The notes beneath the pieces are model-generated. The model did not search any database, had not been told where the DNA came from, and was given only the letters and a program-made list of their open reading frames with translations. Position numbers and translations under genes: made by a program. Below, one piece after another: positions 25,017 through 31,530 of a stretch of DNA of 31,530 nt. Source of the DNA: Gemmatimonadota bacterium (GTDB lineage: Bacteria; Gemmatimonadota; Gemmatimonadetes; Gemmatimonadales; GWC2-71-9); assembly GCA_029862935.1 (NCBI GenBank), contig JAOTWK010000007.1, positions 1 to 31,530 of the forward strand, given 5' to 3'. The number at the start of each line of letters is the position of its first letter. Within the stretch, counting starts at the first letter, position 1.

Positions 25017-27587
25017 ATGAAGAGTATCGCGTTCTCGATTACAATCTTGATGGTCACCTCACCGCTTGCGGCGCAATCGGCGTGCCCGGCAGCTGCCGAC
25101 CCTGACGTCAACGACGGCTGGGCTCTTTATCGTGACGGGTCGATCGAGACCGCTCGAGAGGCCTTCGACCGTGGTCACGTACGTTGTCCGCTTCACGTCG
25201 GGGCCCGCGCAGGACTCGGCTATGTAGCCCTCAGGCTCGAGCGGCTCAACGAGGCCCGTGGGTGGTTCCTCGGGATCGTGGCGCATGATCCGGACAATGT
25301 TGACGCGCTGTTCGGCCTCGGCGTTGTGGCATGGCAACAGGGAAACGACCTCGACGCCCGCGGCTTTTTAGACCGAGTGCTGGCGCTCGATCCGGCTCGC
25401 GAGGACGCCCGTGAGTACCTCGCGCAAATCCGCAGGCCACCTTTACGGCCACCCCTAATCCCCCCGGTATCTCTTCAGTACTGGTCGCGGGTGAATGGTG
25501 ACCACTTCGAGGTTCGTGCTGGCTCTGTCTGGGCTCCGTTCTACATCAAGGGTGTCAACCTGGGAGCCGCGCTTCCCGGCAAGCACCCGAGTCAGTTCCC
25601 GGACTCGTTGACCTATTGGCAGTGGATCACGCAGATCGGCGCGATGGGCGCAACCGCGATTCGCCTATACACGATCCACCCACCACACTTCTACCGGGCG
25701 CTGGCTCGCTACAATCGGACACATCCAGCGAAGCCGCTGTGGCTGGTGCACGGTGTGTGGACGGAGCTTCCACCTCACCATGATTTCAGCGACCGCACGT
25801 GGAACCACGCGTTTCGCACGGAAGCCCGCAGAGTCGTCGATCTGTTGCATGGGCGAGCCAACATCCCGCAGCGTCCCGGTTACGCCTCGGGGTATTACAC
25901 AGCCGATGTGTCACGCTGGACACTTGCATACATCATTGGCCGTGAGTGGGAGCCGTTTGCGGTTCATGCATATGACAGTCTGCATGCACCCGTCACAGAC
26001 TATGCCGGGCGATTTCTCTCGATGACCGGCGGGACTGCCACCGAAGCATGGCTTGCAGCATTCTGCGACTCGATGATCGGGTACGAGCACGACACGTACC
26101 GCACGCAGCGGCCCATCGCATACACGAGCTGGCCAACACTGGATCCCCTGTATCACCCGACTGAAACCACCGTTGCTGAAGAGCTGGCCATTCGCCGAGC
26201 GTTAGGTGACAAGATCGACCGGACGCCAAAGGAATACGACAACGACCTCGTCACGCTTGACCCGAGTCTCGTTACGGCGACCGATGAGTACAAAGCCGGA
26301 TACTTCGCTTCATATCACGCGTACCCCTACTATCCCGACTTCATCGCCCTCGATGGTGGATACGAGCAGTACCTGCGCCGGCTCAAGGCGCACCACACCG
26401 GGATGCCCGTCGTCATCGCCGAGTATGGCGTTCCCGCGAGCTACGGGATCGCGCACTTCGAGCCCAACGGCTGGCATCACGGTGGGCATACGGAACAAGG
26501 CAAAGCCGAGGTCGACGCCGAACTGACGCGCCTCATTGCCAAGACGGGCATGGCGGGCGGGATGCTGTTCGCGTGGATCGACGAGTGGTTCAAGAAGAAC
26601 TGGGTCGTGATCGACTTGGAGCGGCCGCTCGAGCGAGTCCGGATGTGGCTGTCCCGTCTGAATGCGGAAGAACAGTACGGCATCGTCGCGACGGATCCAG
26701 AGCCGCGGCTGCCCGGTCGGACCCTGCATGACCGACTGCGAGCGTGGCGCGACGTTCCACCCCTCTATGGCGGTCGTCTTCGTGCACTGGCCGACGAGGC
26801 AAACTTGTGGCTCTTGGTCGAGCCCGGGGCGGGTCGCCTGTTCGATCGCGTCTTGGTCGGTCTCGACGTCATCGACGCTCGCTCCGGTAGTTTCCGCTGG
26901 CCGGGGAAACGCGGCACTGAGCTCCCCGTGGGCGTGGAGTTCATCGTTGTCGTCACCTCTGACGAGGTCCGGGTGCTCGCCGATCCCAACGCGAACCCAT
27001 TCCGAGTGTGGTTTCGGCTACCACTCAGTCTGCCTGAAGTGGCGCGAGGCTTCGGGAGCGACGTTCCCGGATTCTTCGAGGGATCGTTCGATCAGGTGTA
27101 CAACCTCCCGCTGCAACGGCGGCGGCGAACCGACGGCCGGTTCGATTCTCTACGGGTCGTCATTAACCGGCGACGCTTCGGACGCGACTCCACCGAGTAT
27201 GCGGCAAGCGGCTACGACCGCGGGGTGTTGTCTCCCGGTCCCTGGCCCGACGGCGCGTGGGAGCGCGATTCGGCAAGCGGGACTATTGAGATTCGTATAC
27301 CTTGGGGGCTGATCAACGTCGCCGATCCCAGCAACCGACAAGTGCTGAGCAGCTCCGGGACATCGACGGAGCACTTTCAGACGACGCAAATCGAAGGCAT
27401 TCGGATGGTGTTGGCCGCACAACGTGGCGAGGCTTGGCAGCAATGGCCGGAGACCCGCCCCGACAGTGCGGAGACCTTCACATGGCCCACGTGGGACGAG
27501 CCCCGCTGGCGCTTCCGGGTAAGGCCTGGCTTCGAGGCCATGCGTCAGGTGTTCACGGAGCTCGAGCGGGAGGAGGTTCTGCGATGA
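25017..27587 (+). CDS. Secreted TPR protein with clan-A-like glycoside hydrolase domain
   Basis: Exported protein of 856 residues. Signal peptide 1-20 (PLAAQ), TPR-like helices at about 30-138, then a TIM-barrel domain at about 165-600 opening with FYIKGVNLGA, IGAMGATAIRLYTIHPP and WLVHGVW. In clan-A fashion the probable acid/base is E310 or E312 (IIGREWEP) and the nucleophile E469 (VIAEYG). The last 230 residues (about 625-856) look beta-rich, perhaps a carbohydrate- or partner-binding module. The ATG is preceded closely by GGGGGAG. Its stop overlaps the next gene (ATGA), a TPR beta-barrel protein, so both should be made together, as PgaB with PgaA. Polysaccharide trimming during export is the best guess; the GH family and sugar cannot be assigned by eye. 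Confidence 0.82.
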   Translation: MKSIAFSITILMVTSPLAAQSACPAAADPDVNDGWALYRDGSIETAREAFDRGHVRCPLHVGARAGLGYVALRLERLNEARGWFLGIVAHDPDNVDALFGLGVVAWQQGNDLDARGFLDRVLALDPAREDAREYLAQIRRPPLRPPLIPPVSLQYWSRVNGDHFEVRAGSVWAPFYIKGVNLGAALPGKHPSQFPDSLTYWQWITQIGAMGATAIRLYTIHPPHFYRALARYNRTHPAKPLWLVHGVWTELPPHHDFSDRTWNHAFRTEARRVVDLLHGRANIPQRPGYASGYYTADVSRWTLAYIIGREWEPFAVHAYDSLHAPVTDYAGRFLSMTGGTATEAWLAAFCDSMIGYEHDTYRTQRPIAYTSWPTLDPLYHPTETTVAEELAIRRALGDKIDRTPKEYDNDLVTLDPSLVTATDEYKAGYFASYHAYPYYPDFIALDGGYEQYLRRLKAHHTGMPVVIAEYGVPASYGIAHFEPNGWHHGGHTEQGKAEVDAELTRLIAKTGMAGGMLFAWIDEWFKKNWVVIDLERPLERVRMWLSRLNAEEQYGIVATDPEPRLPGRTLHDRLRAWRDVPPLYGGRLRALADEANLWLLVEPGAGRLFDRVLVGLDVIDARSGSFRWPGKRGTELPVGVEFIVVVTSDEVRVLADPNANPFRVWFRLPLSLPEVARGFGSDVPGFFEGSFDQVYNLPLQRRRRTDGRFDSLRVVINRRRFGRDSTEYAASGYDRGVLSPGPWPDGAWERDSASGTIEIRIPWGLINVADPSNRQVLSSSGTSTEHFQTTQIEGIRMVLAAQRGEAWQQWPETRPDSAETFTWPTWDEPRWRFRVRPGFEAMRQVFTELEREEVLR

Positions 27588-29182
27588 CCGTGATCGGCAG
27601 GTCCGTTCTCCTCTTACTCGCTGCAGGCGCCCTCGCCGGTCCAGTGTCGGCTCAGGACCCTGCTGACGAAGCGTGGAACCGGGGCGATACGGATGCCGCG
27701 CGCCGCCTGTACGCCGAGCGGCTGGCCGCCGACTCGTCGGATATCCGAGCGCTCCACCGCATGGCTCTCATGTTCGCGTGGGACAACCAATTCCCACCGA
27801 GCCTCGCGTTGTTCGATCGATTGCTCAGCATCTCGCCAGAGAATATCGACGCCCGTGTCGGTCGTGCCCGTGTCCTCGCCTGGGCTGGGAGACTCGCCGA
27901 ATCGATTGCCGCGCACGAGGCTGCTCTCGCGCGCCATCCTGGAGACCGGCAGGTTCTACTGGGCCTTGCGCTCGTCCTCGCATGGGACAATCAACTCGAT
28001 TCGGCGAAATCCATCTATGGGCACCTCGTCGGTGCCGACTCCGCTGATGTGCAAGGCTGGCAGGGTCTCGCCAGGACGGTGGCATGGCACGGTGATCTGA
28101 TCGACGCCGAGCGTCAGTGGCGCGATGCATTGTTGCGGGACGATGGCAATCCGGAACTGCTCATCGGCCTGTCGCAGACGCTTCGGTGGCAAGGACGAAA
28201 CGACGCGGCACGGGAGGTACTCGAGAGAGTACCCGCCGACGCTCGGCAGTCACGTGGCTACCTCGAGGAAGCACGGTCGATCGCCGTGGGTCTCGATCCG
28301 CGCATGACCCCCCGCATGATCCTCGAGATCGATTCGGACGACAACACGATTGCGACGGTGGTGCTGCGAGGAGACATGCCGATTGCCCCTCGGTTCCGGG
28401 TCGGGCTGGACGCCTATGCCCGGCATGCAGATTGGGACGCACCGCTCCAAGAGAGTCGACGTGCGTGGGGTGCAGCGCTCACCGGCCAGGTGCTATTGGA
28501 ACCCGGTTGGACAGTCCGCGCTGGAGTCGGTGCGTCGGGGTCGAATGGTATCGGCGCGTCGACCGAGCCGACGGTTCAGGCACGTATCGCTAGCCCGGCC
28601 CGCTACCGGTTCGGTGGCACCGCCACGTTCCAGCGATCTGCCCTCGACGCGACGGCTCTCCTAATTGACAGCGGCGTCACGTACACGGAAGGCGGGATCA
28701 GTTTTCGAGCGCAACCGGCGTATCAACTGTCACTCGAGGCAGGCGGTGCCGTCGCCAATTTCGTGCAGAGCGATCAGTCAAACCGCCGTCTGTCAGGCTT
28801 CTTGGCAGCAACTCAGCGACTCTCACCGTCGTGGGCCGCGGCTGTTCGCCTCCGACTCTTCGGATTTCGCATTGCGAACGCGCTCATCGGGCTATTCGAT
28901 CCTGGTTTCTACAACCTCAACGAACTCATCGGTCGATGGCGGCCAGTCCGGGGCCCGTACCACGTCACCCTGGAGGTCTCACCTGGCCTCGAGAAGGTCG
29001 GGAGCGATGGGTCGTTTCATGGAACGGTCCGAGCGCTCGTTACCGGAGCCTATGACATCGCGCCGGGCCGTCAGATCGGCATCACGACACTGTACTCGAA
29101 CGCCGGACTCCAGTCCTTTTCCACTGGAGAAGAAGGCTACCGCTACTTCTCTATTTCGCTGTTTGGATCGTGGGTGTTCTGA
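27584..29182 (+). CDS. TPR-containing outer-membrane beta-barrel protein (PgaA/YaiO-like layout)
   Basis: Outer-membrane protein of 532 residues: signal peptide 1-23 (GPVSA-QD), about six TPR-type repeats at 25-235 with recurring W-hydrophobic-A patterns (FAWDNQ, LAWAGR, LAWDNQ, VAWHGD, LRWQGR), then about 260-532 of amphipathic strands rich in Tyr/Phe and ending SLFGSWVF with terminal Phe, the usual barrel assembly signal. A periplasmic TPR domain with a C-terminal barrel is the build of polysaccharide exporters PgaA, PelB and BcsC, and of YaiO-type barrels. GGAGGAGG lies 7 nt before ATG 27584, which overlaps the preceding hydrolase gene. It is likely the partner pore or docking protein for the hydrolase; exporter status is inferred from domain order. 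Confidence 0.85.
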   Translation: MTVIGRSVLLLLAAGALAGPVSAQDPADEAWNRGDTDAARRLYAERLAADSSDIRALHRMALMFAWDNQFPPSLALFDRLLSISPENIDARVGRARVLAWAGRLAESIAAHEAALARHPGDRQVLLGLALVLAWDNQLDSAKSIYGHLVGADSADVQGWQGLARTVAWHGDLIDAERQWRDALLRDDGNPELLIGLSQTLRWQGRNDAAREVLERVPADARQSRGYLEEARSIAVGLDPRMTPRMILEIDSDDNTIATVVLRGDMPIAPRFRVGLDAYARHADWDAPLQESRRAWGAALTGQVLLEPGWTVRAGVGASGSNGIGASTEPTVQARIASPARYRFGGTATFQRSALDATALLIDSGVTYTEGGISFRAQPAYQLSLEAGGAVANFVQSDQSNRRLSGFLAATQRLSPSWAAAVRLRLFGFRIANALIGLFDPGFYNLNELIGRWRPVRGPYHVTLEVSPGLEKVGSDGSFHGTVRALVTGAYDIAPGRQIGITTLYSNAGLQSFSTGEEGYRYFSISLFGSWVF

Positions 29183-29210
29183 TTTGAAAGGACCACCGTC
29201 TGCGCTGCCG

Positions 29211-29239
29211 TCGACAGAACTCGGGCATTACGGTATGAT
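29211..29239 (+). promoter_or_regulatory. Sigma70-type promoter for the REC-GGDEF-REC regulator
   Basis: TCGACA (29211-29216), 17-bp spacer, TATGAT (29234-29239): five of six bases match at each box. The predicted start near 29246 gives a leader of about 53 nt before GTG 29299. Confidence 0.6.
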
Positions 29240-29298
29240 CCGGACGAACGACCACGCTTGCGATCGCAGCATCTTCGACTCAGGCCGGTAGGTCGAGC

Positions 29299-30606
29299 GT
29301 GTCCGACCAACAGACTGCGCGCACCAATCCAACCACGGTTCTCGTCGTCGACGACGACCCTGAGACTGCTCAGCTCGTACGGGCCGCCCTGTCCACGCAG
29401 GGAGTCGAGATTCGGAGCGTTGCATCGGCTGCCGGTGCACGAGACACTCTTGCGGCGACCGATGTGTCCCTCATCGTCCTCAACATCGTCCTGCCGGATG
29501 CAGACGGACGGTTTCTCATCACCCAGTTCGATCAGGATCCACGCGCATCCGGCATCCCGGTCATCATCGTCTTGGGCTTCTTCGGTCCGCAACCGCGTGA
29601 CGAGTGCCTCCGCCTTGGCGCCATGGCCGTCCTCGAAAAGCCGTTGGACGCCGACGCGCTACGAGCTGCTGCAGAGGGACCTCTGCAGCACGTCGCCACG
29701 ATCGGCCGCGATCCCCAGCATGATCGTGTCACCGGTCTGCTCAGCCGTGCGGCTCTGGCTGAAGCGTTTGCGCAGCAGGTAGTCGATGCCAGCGGTCGGG
29801 GCATGCCTCTCAGCATCGCGCGGCTCGACATCGACGTCGTAGGTCCGAGTGAGTCCTCGCAACTGCTTGCGCGCGACGACGAACTCTTGAGAGGAGTCGG
29901 AGCTCGCCTCGTCGACGAGCTGTCTGAGGGCACCATCATCGGTCGGTGGGAGGGAAACGATTTCGTCGTGCTGTTTCCGAACACGAACACGGCAGGAGCG
30001 ATGGAGCAGCTTCGCAAGGCACAGACCGCGTTCACCTCATCGCGGTTCGAGCGCTCGGACGATGGACCCGTGGAGCTCACCTTCTCCGGCGCGGTCATTC
30101 CCGTCGAGCCCGAGACGCTGATGGATGAGGCTGTGGCCACCGCCGACCACCTCCTGGTTCGCGCTCGGACCGAGGGTCCGTCGCGCCTGTTCTCGCCAGA
30201 TGACGTGGTCGAGCACCCGGAGCCCACGATCCTCGTGGCCGAAGACGATCGTGTCGCGGCTTCCCTCGTCAAGCACCGACTCGCGCGTGCTGGTTTTGAC
30301 GTGGTGCACCGCGATGACGGGGCGAAAGCACTGAGCGCGGCCATGGAGCGGAACGTGTCGCTGTTCGTCCTCGACATTCGCATGCCTGGCATGGACGGCC
30401 TCGAGCTGCTCAAACGACTGCGTGAGTCCGACCGGTACGCCGAAGCTCCCGTGCTCATGTTAACGAGCCTGGGACGCGAGGAAGATATTGTCCGAGCGTT
30501 CGATCTCGGTGCCACGGACTATGTGACAAAGCCGTTTTCGCCCGTCGAGTTGCTGGCCCGAGTGCAGCGTCTCCTTCGGCGCCAAGACGCAGGCGCCACT
30601 CAGTGA
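29299..30606 (+). CDS. REC - degenerate GGDEF - REC regulator
   Basis: Cytosolic signalling protein of 435 residues with no DNA-binding domain. Receiver 1 (about 12-125) has the DDD pocket (18-20) but Asn62 in place of the phospho-acceptor Asp (VLNIVLPDADG), so it should not be phosphorylated normally. The middle (about 140-295) looks like a GGDEF fold whose active site reads EGNDF (218-222) instead of GG(D/E)EF, so diguanylate cyclase activity is unlikely. Receiver 2 (about 308-430) is intact: EDD, D359 (VLDIRMPGMDG), TSLGREED, TKPF. GTG 29299 is the start (good promoter upstream). Its stop overlaps the HEAT-repeat gene start (GTGA). The protein probably acts through protein-protein contact on the neighbouring envelope or polysaccharide machinery. 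Confidence 0.9.
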   Translation: MSDQQTARTNPTTVLVVDDDPETAQLVRAALSTQGVEIRSVASAAGARDTLAATDVSLIVLNIVLPDADGRFLITQFDQDPRASGIPVIIVLGFFGPQPRDECLRLGAMAVLEKPLDADALRAAAEGPLQHVATIGRDPQHDRVTGLLSRAALAEAFAQQVVDASGRGMPLSIARLDIDVVGPSESSQLLARDDELLRGVGARLVDELSEGTIIGRWEGNDFVVLFPNTNTAGAMEQLRKAQTAFTSSRFERSDDGPVELTFSGAVIPVEPETLMDEAVATADHLLVRARTEGPSRLFSPDDVVEHPEPTILVAEDDRVAASLVKHRLARAGFDVVHRDDGAKALSAAMERNVSLFVLDIRMPGMDGLELLKRLRESDRYAEAPVLMLTSLGREEDIVRAFDLGATDYVTKPFSPVELLARVQRLLRRQDAGATQ

Positions 30607-31530
30607 GCAGCATCTCCTCCACAGACGGTCTTGGGTTGCATGGAAGCACGCTGTGGGCGATGCAGCGTGCCCTGCCATTCGACTACGGTCTGGGGGAACA
30701 GCTCCTCCTCTTCCTCGCCATCGGCATCGGACTCCTGTTCTTCTGCGCTGTTGCCTTTGCCGTTTCCGTCGTCGTGTTGCGGCTGCGGAATCAGCGCAAG
30801 GCGGGCAAGTGGCAGGCACTCGAGGCCAAGTGGGAGGCGGCAATCTTCGATGTGATTGCCGGCGACGCAGCACCGGAAACGCTGTGGAACTTGGTCGCCC
30901 GTGACGAGCAGCTTTACTGCGTCGACTACATCCTCCAATTCGCGCGGCGCGTTACCGGCGAAGAGCGCCGACGGCTCGCCGTTTTGGCGCAACCCTTCCT
31001 GCCAGAAGTGGCGGCGCGCGTACACGGCCGGGATCCTCAGCGGCGGGCTCGCGCCGTGCAGACACTCGGCGAACTCGGTCTCGCCACCTACGCCAACGAA
31101 GTGATCTTGGCGCTCGATGATCCCTCCCCACTCGTGACCATGGTTGCCGCACGTGCCCTGTCGCGAGAGGAACACGCCAGCCACTTCGGTCCTGTGCTCT
31201 CGCACCTCCACCGCCTCACAGATTGGAGTCCGAGCTTCCTCGCTGCCATGCTGTCGTTTGTCGGACCGAGTGTCGCGCCGGCTCTCCGGTCCGAACTCGC
31301 CGACCCTCGACGCCCGCCGAAGGTGCGCGCGGTAATCGCCCGCGCGCTCCTCAACCTCAACGATTACGATGCAGCCAACGTGGCCGCACGTGTCCTCGAA
31401 GACGAGACCGATCGCGAGTTGGTGACCGCAGCACTCCGCCTTCTCGCGGCCATCGGCCGTGAAGAGCACCTCCCCTTGGTTCGCAAAGCCGCGAAGTCTG
31501 ACGACTTCTTAGTCCGCGCTCAGGCAGCGA
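30603..31530 (+). CDS. Membrane-anchored HEAT-repeat protein (3' end cut by window edge)
   Basis: Open frame of 309 codons running off the right edge, starting with GTG 30603 that overlaps the previous stop (GTGA); ATG 30660 (codon 20) is a second choice. One membrane helix lies at about 33-58 (LLLFLAIGIGLLFFCAVAF), followed by a basic/amphipathic stretch (LRLRNQRKAGKWQALEAKWE) and then cytosolic alpha-helical repeats of about 30 residues (for example RRARAVQTLGELGLATYANEVILALDDPSPLV, here shown only as VQTLGELG... for the repeat core), characteristic of HEAT repeats, which bind protein partners. Tight coupling to the REC-GGDEF-REC gene suggests the two proteins interact. The next gene lies outside the window; a glycosyltransferase there would fit a polysaccharide locus. 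Confidence 0.85.
   Translation, partial: MSSISSTDGLGLHGSTLWAMQRALPFDYGLGEQLLLFLAIGIGLLFFCAVAFAVSVVVLRLRNQRKAGKWQALEAKWEAAIFDVIAGDAAPETLWNLVARDEQLYCVDYILQFARRVTGEERRRLAVLAQPFLPEVAARVHGRDPQRRARAVQTLGELGLATYANEVILALDDPSPLVTMVAARALSREEHASHFGPVLSHLHRLTDWSPSFLAAMLSFVGPSVAPALRSELADPRRPPKVRAVIARALLNLNDYDAANVAARVLEDETDRELVTAALRLLAAIGREEHLPLVRKAAKSDDFLVRAQAA

Overview
The window is GC-rich bacterial DNA (roughly 60% G+C by eye) with tightly packed genes, many 1-4 nt stop/start overlaps, several GTG starts, and outer-membrane proteins ending in Phe, so the host is a diderm. A soil or sediment aerobe or microaerophile such as a Gemmatimonadota member fits the gene mix (membrane DtxR-FeoA fusion, ba3 oxidase, cytochrome-porin, P1-family peptidase). 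That assignment is inference, because there is no rRNA or other phylogenetic marker here. I saw no tRNA, rRNA, transposase, CRISPR array or phage gene.

Left block (1-5.7 kb): a minus-strand operon of an unorthodox hybrid histidine kinase (PAS-PAS-HisKA-HATPase-REC-REC-HPt) and a NarL/LuxR-type response regulator cut by the left edge, then a divergent beta-CASP metallo-beta-lactamase RNA nuclease. A gene-poor stretch (5695-6149) holds a hairpin, a promoter-like site, a perfect inverted repeat and a well-formed sigma70-type promoter.

Respiration, stress and metal block (6.1-21 kb): tandem-domain UspA, a CBS-pair protein, a compact ba3-type oxidase operon IIa-II-I (the cbaDBA order), two tandem paralogous ZIP metal transporters on the opposite strand, a GAF kinase that keeps the haem-ligand position of mycobacterial DosS/DosT, an OmpR regulator and a second, membrane-bound kinase. 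Next come a DUF2892 membrane protein, a monohaem cytochrome fused to an outer-membrane beta-barrel (Cyc2-like layout), a soluble monohaem cytochrome c and a cytochrome c lipoprotein. Convergent to them lie FeoB and a membrane-anchored DtxR-like repressor carrying two FeoA domains. The parts would suit an electron path from the cell surface through periplasmic cytochromes to the ba3 oxidase, with ferrous iron uptake and iron sensing alongside. That is a hypothesis built on gene content.

Right block (21-31.5 kb): tryptophanase (tnaA), an operon of a secreted P1-family (DmpA-like) peptidase and a sodium:solute symporter, then a plus-strand cluster: a secreted TPR/clan-A-like glycoside hydrolase, a TPR-beta-barrel outer-membrane protein, a REC-degenerate GGDEF-REC regulator whose first receiver has lost its phosphorylatable Asp, and a membrane-anchored HEAT-repeat protein cut by the right edge. 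The layout resembles exopolysaccharide export loci of the PgaA/PgaB or PelB/PelA type, but no synthase is visible within the window.
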